Assembly (NCBI GenBank): GCA_963820185.1
Contig: CAWFYV010000003.1
Location: 372,001 to 436,000, forward strand
Length of the DNA: 64,000 bases
Reading direction: 5' to 3'
Source of the DNA: Aquilonibacter sp963820185
Lineage (GTDB): Bacteria; Vulcanimicrobiota; Vulcanimicrobiia; Vulcanimicrobiales; Vulcanimicrobiaceae
Part shown: positions 33,936-41,920 of the stretch, in pieces
Position numbering within the stretch: the first letter of the stretch is position 1
Layout of the letters: every line of letters begins with the position of its first letter
The notes under the pieces: model-generated
Databases searched by the model: none
The model's input: only the letters and a program-made list of their open reading frames with translations
What the model was told of the DNA's origin: nothing
Program-made: the position numbers and the translations under genes

Positions 33936-34624
33936 GCGGACACCAGTTCTATGCCGAGCGGGGGATACCCAAGAGATTTCCCGACCGTATCTCCATACAA
34001 TGCAGTCATTACAACCGGCGCCGCATGCGAATCGAGGTACGGCTCAACGGCAGCGCGATATGCGGCATCTTCGTACGGCGATACCTCGCCCGCGAAACGC
34101 TGCGTGCGAATCGCGCGGTCCAGAATCTCGCGCAGCGTGCGCACGGGACCGCGCCTGCGCTCGTCAATCGTGCGGTAGACGGATTCAAACGCCCGCCGTC
34201 GCAAGAGTTGCGGCGTCGGTTCCTCGGCCGTCCAAATCACGACAGTCGCCCATGCGTGTGCGACTTCGTATTTGTTCTCGTACCGGTGTGCAAACTCGGA
34301 GAACGCGCGATTCGTCCAGCCCCCCTTGGCATCGTCCATCAACACGAGCAGTACGTTGAGCGTATCGTCGCCATCGAGGCGAGACGCCGCGTCAGTTGCG
34401 GCCGCAAAGACCTGGTCTTCAGCGCTCATCGCGAGCAGCGTATCAACGTAGGCAAGTGCATGCTCTTTCGCCATCGGATTGAGCTTCGAAAGCGGCAACG
34501 CCTCGGTGCCGGTATCTACGCGGACAAGGTTTAGGTATGCCTGGAAGCGCTCGAACGTACGCGGCATTTGGTACAGCGTTCGCACCTTCTCGAGGCAACG
34601 ATACGGTTTGATCCCGATCGCCAT
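33932..34624 (-). CDS. Unknown helical protein
   Basis: This 230-residue soluble protein starts at ATG 34624, one base after the dus stop. It is rich in helix-forming residues with no signal peptide, membrane segment or motif I recognise (notable stretches: LPLSKLNPMAKEHALAYVDT, LLVLMDDAKGGWTNRAFSEF). It is coupled to the aminotransferase by a GTGA overlap, which suggests a role in the same operon. Confidence 0.6.
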   Translation of the reverse strand: MAIGIKPYRCLEKVRTLYQMPRTFERFQAYLNLVRVDTGTEALPLSKLNPMAKEHALAYVDTLLAMSAEDQVFAAATDAASRLDGDDTLNVLLVLMDDAKGGWTNRAFSEFAHRYENKYEVAHAWATVVIWTAEEPTPQLLRRRAFESVYRTIDERRRGPVRTLREILDRAIRTQRFAGEVSPYEDAAYRAAVEPYLDSHAAPVVMTALYGDTVGKSLGYPPLGIELVSA

Positions 34625-34625
34625 G

Positions 34626-35633
34626 TCAAGCTGCAACCATCGGCGACGCTTCGACGCGCACGACGGTCTCCTCGATGACGGCGATCGCTTCGGTCGCGGA
34701 ATCGACGTGCATGATGCGTTCGCGTAACATCGCTGCACCCGGAATGCCTTTTAGATAGAGCGCGACGTGTTTACGCATCTGCGGTACTGCGCGGGCCTCG
34801 CCGAGTTCATCGACCATCGCGCGATAGTGCACGATGCAGTAGCGCAACCGATCGCCGGCCGAGGGCAGCGGCCGCATCTCGCGTCCTTCCATCAAATCGG
34901 CAATCTGCGCAATAAGCCAAGGATTGCCCAGCGTCGCGCGGCCGAGCATGATTGCATCAACACCGCTGTCGCGCATACGCTGCATCGCGACGTGCGCATC
35001 GTCGAGATCGCCGTTGCCGATCACCGGGATGCCGATCGCTTCTTTGAGGCGCGCGATATGCGCCCAATCCGCGCTGCCTTTGTAGAACTGCTTCGCGGTG
35101 CGCGCGTGCAGTGTGACAGCTTGCACGCCGACCGCTTGCGCGCGTTTAGCCACGTCGATGTAGACGAGATCGCTCTCGCTCCAGCCCAGACGCATCTTCA
35201 TCGTGACCGGACAATCGACCGCGTCGACGACGGCTTGCATGATCGCTTCGCAGCGGCCGACGTCGCGCAGACAGGCCGAACCGCCGTTGGTCTTGGTGAC
35301 TTTTGGCGCGGGACAGCCGAAGTTAATGTCCACGATGTCGGCGCCGCATTCGCGTACGATTTTCGCCGCGGCAGCCATCGTCGCGGGGTCGTCGCCCCAC
35401 AACTGCGTCGAGACCGGTTTCTCGAGCCCGTGCTGATCGATCATCTCCATCGTGCGCTTGTTGCTGAACTTGAGCGCATTCGACGAGACGAATTCGGTCA
35501 CGGTCAGGCCGAGCCCAAAGGGCTTATAGAGCGCGCGCATCGTCCGGTTGGTAACGCCGGACATTGGCGCGAGCACGAGCGGAGGCCAAATCTGATGGCT
35601 GCCGATCCGCAGCGCGGGCACAGTAGGGGGCAT
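34626..35633 (-). CDS. dus: tRNA-dihydrouridine synthase (DusB type)
   Basis: This 335-residue flavoenzyme reduces uridines in the tRNA D-loop. It has the TIM-barrel signature LVLAPMSGVTNRTMR, NFGCPAPKVTK, the catalytic Cys in GGSACLRD, and TLHARTAKQFYKGSADW with IPVIGNGD. Length and motif order fit DusB. It is the first gene of a tightly packed operon that runs through the aminotransferase to the permease. Confidence 0.95.
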   Translation of the reverse strand: MPPTVPALRIGSHQIWPPLVLAPMSGVTNRTMRALYKPFGLGLTVTEFVSSNALKFSNKRTMEMIDQHGLEKPVSTQLWGDDPATMAAAAKIVRECGADIVDINFGCPAPKVTKTNGGSACLRDVGRCEAIMQAVVDAVDCPVTMKMRLGWSESDLVYIDVAKRAQAVGVQAVTLHARTAKQFYKGSADWAHIARLKEAIGIPVIGNGDLDDAHVAMQRMRDSGVDAIMLGRATLGNPWLIAQIADLMEGREMRPLPSAGDRLRYCIVHYRAMVDELGEARAVPQMRKHVALYLKGIPGAAMLRERIMHVDSATEAIAVIEETVVRVEASPMVAA

Positions 35634-35670
35634 GGCGCCCCCTACTATACCAGAGGCCTAGCCTAGCGGG

Positions 35671-36789
35671 CTACCAGTATTTGGAACAGGCCGCACCGCT
35701 GGAATTGCAGACCGCGACCCAGCCCACGTACGGCCATGAGCCGGTGTCGTCTTCGGTCCAGTCGATGCCCTGGCTGCTGGAGTTATCGTAGTAGTAGCGG
35801 CCTTGCACGTAGACGTAATCGCCTACCGCAACCCAGGGCCACGTTGTCGGTGGCTTGTCGGTCGAGGCTTCGGCCATTGCGTCGAGATTGGAAACGATTT
35901 CGATCGTGCCCGAGCTCGAGCCCGGGATGGAGACGTAGAAATAGCCGTGATGTCCGCTGCTCGTGTCCTTTTCCGGCAGCACGGACGTGACTTGGCCGCA
36001 AACGTCGACCAGTTGATCCGCCGAGATCGATCCGCTCGCGAACTCGTTTTGATCGGTGATAAATCCGGCATCATTACACGGATAGGGCGAACTCGACGGC
36101 GCGGCCGTGGGTGAGGCCGTCGGTGATGCCGTCGCGGACGACGTCGGCGTTGGCGATGGCGATGGCGACGCGCTCGACGAACCCGTCAGCGAAACGTCGT
36201 CGAGATACTCATAGACGTAGTCCTTGGCGTAGCCGTTGCCTTTGACGCCGAAATACAACTGCACGGTTTGACCCGCGTAGCTGCTAAGACTGAACGACTT
36301 TTGCACCCAGCCGCTCGTGGTCTTGGCTTCCTTATACAGCTGGGTGAGGACGGACCCGCTCGTGTTCTCGACGTCGGCCTCTTGATCGACGTAGGAAATC
36401 GTATCCGTCGTGCCTTCGTAGACCCAGAACGTCAGCGTGCCGCCGGCCGGCACGGTCACGGTTTGGCAAACGCCCGCGCTGCCGTTGACTTCGGGCTTAG
36501 CAGTGGTGCCAAGCAACACGCTGTAGGTTCCGCTGTGTGCTTGTGCAGACGTCACGCTGACGTTGCTCGCAGTACCGCACGATGTCCAAGGAGAGAGCGA
36601 GCCCGTCTCAAACCCCGGATTGCTCACCACATTACTCGGCGCGCTTGTCGCCGCAGCTCGCGCGACCGGTCTACTCGCGTCTTGTGCATAAGTTGGCGTT
36701 CCCGGAGTGATGTTTGTGGTACCCGTACCACTACAGGCGTAAAGGGCAAGCGCAACGAGCGCACCCGCAGCAAATACACGCTTGTGCAA
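35671..36789 (-). CDS. Secreted lipoprotein: jelly-roll domain, linker, DUF3465-like domain
   Basis: This 372-residue protein starts at TTG 36789, with GGAGG five bases upstream. The lipobox is ALYACSG. Residues about 55-210 form a carbohydrate-binding-like jelly roll (NPGFETGSLSPWTSCGTA, AHSGTYSVLLG, LYFGVKG). A Ser/Pro/Thr linker follows. The C-terminal 130 residues resemble DUF3465: VCGQVTSVLPEKD, GYFYVSI, VAVGDYVYVQGRYYYD, IDWTEDDTGSWPYVGW. It is probably anchored outside the cytoplasmic membrane and may bind glycans. Confidence 0.7.
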   Translation of the reverse strand: MHKRVFAAGALVALALYACSGTGTTNITPGTPTYAQDASRPVARAAATSAPSNVVSNPGFETGSLSPWTSCGTASNVSVTSAQAHSGTYSVLLGTTAKPEVNGSAGVCQTVTVPAGGTLTFWVYEGTTDTISYVDQEADVENTSGSVLTQLYKEAKTTSGWVQKSFSLSSYAGQTVQLYFGVKGNGYAKDYVYEYLDDVSLTGSSSASPSPSPTPTSSATASPTASPTAAPSSSPYPCNDAGFITDQNEFASGSISADQLVDVCGQVTSVLPEKDTSSGHHGYFYVSIPGSSSGTIEIVSNLDAMAEASTDKPPTTWPWVAVGDYVYVQGRYYYDNSSSQGIDWTEDDTGSWPYVGWVAVCNSSGAACSKYW

Positions 36790-36812
36790 ACTTTCCTCCA
36801 AACGAGAGCTAA

Positions 36813-36844
36813 GAGAAACGGCATCGCGATTGCAATGCCATCTC
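36813..36844 (-). terminator. Possible hairpin after coaX
   Basis: GAGA-GGCAT pairs with ATGCC-TCTC around an 10-base loop, downstream of the coaX stop and upstream of the lipoprotein gene. The U-run is poor, so termination is only possible. Confidence 0.25.
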
Positions 36845-36881
36845 TCAAGTCTAACGTTGCGAAGTTAAGCCGCGATAAACG

Positions 36882-37646
36882 TTACTGTAACGCGAAGGCC
36901 CGCAATCCGTAGAGGCTCAAGTGCGGGTCCACTGCCCCAATGACCGGCGCATTGGCCGCGATGACGTGGGCCAGGCCGCCGGTCGCAACGACCGGCGCGT
37001 CGACGCCAAGTTCGGCTCGCATGCGGGTCACGAGCGCTTCCGTTTGGCCGACAAAGCCGAAGATGATGCCGGCTTGCAGCGCCTCAATCGTGTTACGCCC
37101 GATTGCGTGCGCCGGCGCATCCAGCGCGATCTGCGGCAGTTTTGCGGTGCGCCCGACCAGTGCATCGATCGAGATGTTGATGCCGGGCGCGATCGCGACA
37201 CCAAGGTATTCGCCTTGCGCCGAGATTGCCATGAAGACCGTAGCCGTGCCATAGCTGACCAGGATCAGCGGCGCACCATGGCGCTCTACGCCGCCGATCG
37301 CACACGCGATAAGATCAGCGCCGACCTCGGCCGGGTGATGCGTCTTGACCTTTATGAGCCGTTGGTTTTCCGCGTGCAGTATCTGCGGCGTAACCCCAAA
37401 GAACTTCTGGGCAACTTCGGCCAACGTATGATCGAGACGCGGCACGACGCTCGCAATTGCGACCGCCTTGATTTGACTAGCTTTGACGCCGGCGGTCGCA
37501 AAGAGTTGCGTCACGAAGACACCATACTCGTCGGCGGTGCGCCGCGACTCGGTGGTCACGCGCCAATGGTACAGCAGTTCATCACCGGTGGTATTGAAGC
37601 AGCCGAGCTTGGTCTCGGTGTTGCCGACGTCGATCGCGAGTAACAT
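36882..37646 (-). CDS. coaX: Type III pantothenate kinase
   Basis: This 254-residue enzyme phosphorylates pantothenate, the first step of CoA synthesis. It has the ASKHA N-terminal motif AIDVGNTETKLG (Asp6), EVGADLIA with the catalytic Asp near residue 111, and VAIAPGINISIDAL. The usual Asp before GTAT is Ser here (LVSYGTATVF), a change from the common DxGTAT. Its ATG shares one base with the coaBC stop (TAATG). The set panC-coaBC-coaX covers most of pantothenate to CoA. Confidence 0.92.
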   Translation of the reverse strand: MLLAIDVGNTETKLGCFNTTGDELLYHWRVTTESRRTADEYGVFVTQLFATAGVKASQIKAVAIASVVPRLDHTLAEVAQKFFGVTPQILHAENQRLIKVKTHHPAEVGADLIACAIGGVERHGAPLILVSYGTATVFMAISAQGEYLGVAIAPGINISIDALVGRTAKLPQIALDAPAHAIGRNTIEALQAGIIFGFVGQTEALVTRMRAELGVDAPVVATGGLAHVIAANAPVIGAVDPHLSLYGLRAFALQ

Positions 37647-38827
37647 TAGTGACGCAATGGCTCAATCGCATCGAGCAATCGCGATGCTAGCTCGGGTTTG
37701 TTCGCCGTGCCCAATTCCTTGCGTCCATCCTTCCACAGCAGCGTGAGATCGTTCTGGCCCACGCCGAAGCCGCGCTCGCCGCGTACGTCGTTGACCACGA
37801 TCGCACTCAGTCCCTTACGCGTCAACTTCTCGCGCGCGTTAGCTTCGTGCGCGTCGGTCTCGGCCGCGAAACCCACCAAAAACGCCTCGTCGTTACGCTC
37901 GGCGATCGTGGCGAGCACGTCGGGATTACGAGTCAGCTGGACCGCGAGATCCTCGTCGGTCTTCTTCAATTTGCTCTCCGCGCGCTGCGCGGGCCGCCAA
38001 TCCGAGACCGCGGCGGCGGCAATCACGAGATCGGCGCGCGCGCCGTGCGCGAGCGCGAGATCGAGTAGCTCCGTAGCCGTGGTAAAGCGATGCGTCGTGA
38101 CACCGGGCGGTGGTTCGAGCAATGTCGGCCCGAGCAACAGGGTGACATCAGCACCACGCCGTGCCGCCTCATGCGCCACCGCAATCCCGGTCGCGCCCGT
38201 AGACGCATTGCTCACGAACCGGATCGGATCGAAGGCCTCGCGCGTCGGACCAGCAGTCACGAGGACATGCACACCACTAAGCTGTTGGGTGCGCGTGAGC
38301 GTTCGCTCGAGCGCTTCGAGCAGCGCCTCCTCGCTCGCCAATCGGCCAACGCCGCTTTCGCGTTCGGCAAGAAATCCGTGCTCGGGATCGATAAACTCAT
38401 AGCCGCGCTCGCGCAGCGTGCGCACGTTCGCCTGCGTTGCGGCGTGCTCGTACATCGCGCTGTTCATCGCCGGCGCAATGAGCACCGGGATGCGCGCCGC
38501 CAGCGCCGCGGTGGTCACGAGATCGTCGGCGATGCCTTGTGCGAGTTTCGCAATCGTGTTCGCGGTCGCGGGGGCAATCAACATGACCTGCGCTTCGCGC
38601 ACGAGACGAATATGCGGGATGCGCTCGGGCGCATCCCATAGCGACGTATAGACCGGCCGCGCGGTAAGCGACGAGAAGGTCAACGGGCCGACGAAGCGTT
38701 CGGCCTCCGGCGTCATGATCACGTCGACAACCGCGCCGCGTTGCACGAGCGTGCTCGTCAACGCAGCGATCTTGTAGACCGCGATACCGCCGCAAACACC
38801 CAAGAGAATGCGCTTCTCGTTCATCAC
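37646..38827 (-). CDS. coaBC: Phosphopantothenoylcysteine synthetase/decarboxylase
   Basis: This 393-residue bifunctional enzyme has an N-terminal FMN-binding decarboxylase (ILLGVCGGIAVYKIAAL, APAMNSAMY, then the lid Cys-region) and a C-terminal synthetase domain (LVTAGPTREAFDPIRFVSN, AAVSDWRP, KLKK). It adds cysteine to phosphopantothenate and decarboxylates the product. GTG 38827 overlaps the panC stop; ATG 38824 is three bases on. coaX follows directly. Confidence 0.95.
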   Translation of the reverse strand: MMNEKRILLGVCGGIAVYKIAALTSTLVQRGAVVDVIMTPEAERFVGPLTFSSLTARPVYTSLWDAPERIPHIRLVREAQVMLIAPATANTIAKLAQGIADDLVTTAALAARIPVLIAPAMNSAMYEHAATQANVRTLRERGYEFIDPEHGFLAERESGVGRLASEEALLEALERTLTRTQQLSGVHVLVTAGPTREAFDPIRFVSNASTGATGIAVAHEAARRGADVTLLLGPTLLEPPPGVTTHRFTTATELLDLALAHGARADLVIAAAAVSDWRPAQRAESKLKKTDEDLAVQLTRNPDVLATIAERNDEAFLVGFAAETDAHEANAREKLTRKGLSAIVVNDVRGERGFGVGQNDLTLLWKDGRKELGTANKPELASRLLDAIEPLRH

Positions 38828-39648
38828 GCGATCCAGAGATTGTCGAGCAGCCGCGTCGATCCAAAGCGCGCCGCTCCGATCACAAATGCCGGGGGCGAGA
38901 GCGTATCGATCGGCGTGAACGTGTTCGCGTCGACGACATCCAAGTAGTCGAGTCGCGCGAGCGGATGCAGACGCGTGCGACCGGCCGCAATCGCGTCGGC
39001 TTTGGAACGTCCGCTCGCCATCGCCAAACGCACCGCCTGCAGTGCGTGGTGCAACGATGGCGCGCCTTCGCGCTCCTGCGGTGAAAGATAGGCATTACGA
39101 CTCGACATTGCCAGCCCATCAGCTTCGCGCTCGGTCGGCACAATCTCTATGCGTACCGGAATTTCCAGGTCCGCAACCATGCGACGCACGACGGCCGTCT
39201 GCTGCGCGTCTTTTTGCCCGAGGTAGAGCACATCGGGCCGCACGATATTGAGCAGCTTGGATACCACCGTTGCAACGCCGCGGAAGTGACCGGGGCGAAT
39301 CGCGCCCTCATACAGCTCGCCTACGGGTCCGGCGTCGACCGACGTGCCGAAACCAGGCGGATACATCGCGAGTTGACTTGGCGTGAAGAGCACGTCCACG
39401 CCGGCCTGCGAGAGCTTGGCCTGATCCCCCTCGAGGTCGCGGGGATAGCGCGCCAGATCTTCCTCCGGCGCGAACTGCAAGGGATTCACGAATACCGAGG
39501 CGCCGACTGCAACCGAATCGGCCCGCGCCCGGCGCACGAGCGCGAGGTGCCCGTCGTGAAGTGCGCCCATTGTGGGTACAAAGCCGAGTGGACGTGGTAA
39601 AACATCGAAGAGCGCCCGCGCTTGCGAGATCGTCGAAGCAATTTGCAC
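38824..39648 (-). CDS. panC: Pantothenate synthetase
   Basis: This 274-residue ligase joins pantoate and beta-alanine. Motifs: GFVPTMGALHDGHLALVRRA with the HDGH nucleotide-binding signature, FVNPLQFAPEEDLARYPRD, LYLGQKDAQQ and the KMSKS-like SSRNAYLSP. GTG 39648 is chosen because it follows the FHA stop by five bases and the N-terminal VQIASTISQARAL is family-like. No panB or panD is seen nearby. Confidence 0.95.
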   Translation of the reverse strand: MQIASTISQARALFDVLPRPLGFVPTMGALHDGHLALVRRARADSVAVGASVFVNPLQFAPEEDLARYPRDLEGDQAKLSQAGVDVLFTPSQLAMYPPGFGTSVDAGPVGELYEGAIRPGHFRGVATVVSKLLNIVRPDVLYLGQKDAQQTAVVRRMVADLEIPVRIEIVPTEREADGLAMSSRNAYLSPQEREGAPSLHHALQAVRLAMASGRSKADAIAAGRTRLHPLARLDYLDVVDANTFTPIDTLSPPAFVIGAARFGSTRLLDNLWIA

Positions 39649-39653
39649 GATCG

Positions 39654-39947
39654 CTACATTCGTGTCACGCGCAGTACCGTGCGGCCGACAATAAACGGAA
39701 CGCCAATCTCGACCGTGGCGTCCCCGCTTACCAATTCGCCGTTGACTTTGGTCCCGTTGCGGCTCTCGAGGTCGGTGAGGTGCAAACTTTCCCCATCGAT
39801 GCGAACGTGCGCGTGCTTGCGCGACACATAGCGGTCCAGAGCGATGCACGCTTGTGCAACTGAATCGTCGCGGCCGATCGTGATCTCGCTCTCGAACGTC
39901 CAACTTTTTCCATCGAGTGGTCCGCTAAGGACCTCGAGTAGGTACAT
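39654..39947 (-). CDS. FHA-domain protein
   Basis: This 97-residue protein is one forkhead-associated domain, a phosphothreonine-binding module: ITIGRDDS, VSRKHAHVR, and LTDLESRNGTKVNGE. ATG 39947 gives the domain alone. It precedes panC by five bases. The GR, SRKH and RNGT residues that bind phosphopeptide are all present, so it should read Ser/Thr kinase signals; no kinase is in the window. Confidence 0.88.
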   Translation of the reverse strand: MYLLEVLSGPLDGKSWTFESEITIGRDDSVAQACIALDRYVSRKHAHVRIDGESLHLTDLESRNGTKVNGELVSGDATVEIGVPFIVGRTVLRVTRM

Positions 39948-40055
39948 GGCGGCGAGCCCTTCTCTGGTGCGGCTGCCCGGCTCCTGGTCGGGGGTCCCCC
40001 GTGTTAAGGGATCGCTAACAAAAAGGGCCTTCCGGACGATAGTGATAGGGTGACG

Positions 40056-40280
40056 ATGAACGACCGGATCGACGAGCTCCTGGAGCTCATAGAAGTAGAG
40101 CCGGATGCCCTCCGAGAGGCAGAATTCCTGCAAGCGCAGGCGATACTTGAGACCCTAGTGGGCAAGTCTATTACAGCTGCCGAGGTCGAAGACACGCGCA
40201 TCGTCATTACGACCGGCGACGGCAATAAGTATTTCTTCTACGGGTTCTTAGGCTCGGGAAACAGCCAGCCTACTTCGTAG
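40056..40280 (+). CDS. Small acidic protein, unknown function
   Basis: This 74-residue protein starts at ATG 40056 with AGGG upstream. It is acidic with a helical N-terminus (MNDRIDELLELIEVEPDALR) and a strand-like end (TRIVITTGDGNKYFFYGFLG). No family is recognised. It is divergent from the FHA gene and its 3' end overlaps the convergent PilZ gene by 11 bases. Confidence 0.55.
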   Translation: MNDRIDELLELIEVEPDALREAEFLQAQAILETLVGKSITAAEVEDTRIVITTGDGNKYFFYGFLGSGNSQPTS

Positions 40281-40284
40281 GCTG
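40266..40284. terminator. Hairpin at convergent stops
   Basis: CAGCCTAC-TTC-GTAGGCTG forms a perfect 8-bp stem across the overlapping 3' ends of the small acidic gene and the PilZ gene. There is no T-run, so bidirectional termination is only suggested. Confidence 0.35.
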
Positions 40285-40629
40285 TTGTCGTGCAGCAACG
40301 AACGCCGCGATCTTTTCATGATCGCTGGACGTGTATTGCGTGAATGCGACGCCGTGCGCATAGCGCTTCGTCGAATTGTCGTAGAACGTCAATGCGATCT
40401 TCGCGCGCACCAACATCTCGCGATCGGAAGCAGGAAGGGTGAAGCGCAGGACGATCGGCTGCCCCGCCGGCAAGTCGGTCGTCGTAGTAATACGCATCCC
40501 GCCGCGGCTTAGATCGACGGCATTGCCGGTCAAGACCAACTCGTGCCCGGGGACGATGATAGTGACCGGGAAATCAACGATTGCGCGAAAGAACCGGCGC
40601 TCGTGCGAGCGATCCTCTTGAGTACTCAC
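40270..40629 (-). CDS. PilZ-domain protein
   Basis: This 119-residue protein is one PilZ domain. The c-di-GMP-binding motifs are present: RRFFR (RxxxR) near residue 11 and DLSRGG near residue 40. It probably acts as a stand-alone c-di-GMP receptor. It has no accessory domain. The gene lies downstream of the Met-gamma-lyase-like gene, separated by 40 bases. Confidence 0.85.
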   Translation of the reverse strand: MSTQEDRSHERRFFRAIVDFPVTIIVPGHELVLTGNAVDLSRGGMRITTTTDLPAGQPIVLRFTLPASDREMLVRAKIALTFYDNSTKRYAHGVAFTQYTSSDHEKIAAFVAARQQPTK

Positions 40630-40669
40630 CGCTAACGCTTCTTCTCTGTGGCGCCGTGGTGGCCTTCAT

Positions 40670-41920
40670 CTAACCTGTAATCACTGCTTGCGCGGCAAGC
40701 AGCGCACCAAGCATTGCGTGCTCGGCGACGATCCCGCCTTGAAGATATACCTCAAACGGCGCGCGCAGCGGCGCATCGCAGGAGAGCTCGATCGTCGCAC
40801 CACCAACGAAAGCACCACTGGACATGACGACTGGATCGATGTACCCGGGCACGGGTCCCGGTTCGGGACGAAAGCGCGCATTAAGCGGCATCGCCATTTG
40901 TAAACCTAATGCAAAGCGCATTAACAGCCCCGGTTCGCGCAAACGAATCGCCTGCACGATATCGGTGCGCACCGACCCAGGTTGCGGATCCACAGCAAAT
41001 CCCAGCTCCGCGAAGAGTGCTGCCGCAAAATCGAGCCCGCGCAGCGCTTGCTCCACGACCATCGGTGCAATGAAAAGTCCCTGTACGAAGGCGCGCCCGA
41101 AGCCGAATGTCGGCCCAAGCGCGCTTCGCAATCCCGGCGCGTATAAGCGCGCGCTCACACGCTCGACGAGATCAGCGCGCCCAGCGATGTAGCCACCGCC
41201 GGGTGCGAGGCCGCCGCCAATATTCTTGATCAGGGATCCCATGAGGAGATCTGTGCCCAGGTGGGAGGGCTCGCGCGCTTCGACCAGCTCGCCGTAGCAG
41301 TTGTCGACGAGCACGGCCACGTGCGGCGCGACGTCCTTGACCCGGGCAGCGATCCGGCCGCAGGCGGCAACGTCGAGCGACGGGCGCGACGCGTATCCGC
41401 GCGAGCGCTGGACGAACACCGCAGCCGCGTTCGGTGCCGCCGCAGCCGCCGCGATTGCGTCGAGATCGGCGCTGCCATCCTCGCGTAACGCGATCTCTTC
41501 ATACTGCACACCTTGCGCAACGAGCGACTGATCCGCATCGCAGATCGCGTTGCGCAACGTATCGTAGGGCCGCCCGGTCGCAGCGATCAATCGCATTCCC
41601 GGCGCGACGCATGCGGCAAGTGCGACGACGATGGCATGGGTGCCGCTCACGATCGAGAGTCGTGCCAACGTGCGTTCCGTACCGAGCACGCGCGAAAGCA
41701 GTGATTCGTAGCGTTCGCGCGCGGCATCGTCGTAGCCGTAACCGCTCGTTCCGGCCAAATCGCTGTCGTCGATTCCCTCGTCGTAGAACGCACGCAGGAC
41801 GTTCGCCTTGACCTGCGCTTGCGCCGGATAGCTCAACGCGCGCGTGCGCTCGTGCGCTCGCTGCGCCGCGGCGCGTACGCGCGCATCGATGCCGAACGTT
41901 TCACACAGAAGTTCAATCAC
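40670..41920 (-). CDS. Met-gamma-lyase-family PLP enzyme (aluminium-resistance type)
   Basis: This 416-residue protein matches the YnbB/'aluminium resistance' family (PF06838-type fold-I PLP enzyme): GTSGYGYDDAARERYE, IVSGTHAIVVALAA, AVLVDNCYGELVE, and the PLP lysine in GSLIKNIGGGLAPGGGY. The exact reaction is not known to me for this family. The GTG start at 41920 overlaps the PTS-like gene (GTGA). Confidence 0.88.
   Translation of the reverse strand: MIELLCETFGIDARVRAAAQRAHERTRALSYPAQAQVKANVLRAFYDEGIDDSDLAGTSGYGYDDAARERYESLLSRVLGTERTLARLSIVSGTHAIVVALAACVAPGMRLIAATGRPYDTLRNAICDADQSLVAQGVQYEEIALREDGSADLDAIAAAAAAPNAAAVFVQRSRGYASRPSLDVAACGRIAARVKDVAPHVAVLVDNCYGELVEAREPSHLGTDLLMGSLIKNIGGGLAPGGGYIAGRADLVERVSARLYAPGLRSALGPTFGFGRAFVQGLFIAPMVVEQALRGLDFAAALFAELGFAVDPQPGSVRTDIVQAIRLREPGLLMRFALGLQMAMPLNARFRPEPGPVPGYIDPVVMSSGAFVGGATIELSCDAPLRAPFEVYLQGGIVAEHAMLGALLAAQAVITG

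Noticed and set aside
36118..36180. Tandem repeat at the Ser/Pro/Thr stretch
   Set aside because: It codes a low-complexity linker in a secreted protein and is not a separate DNA element or CRISPR.
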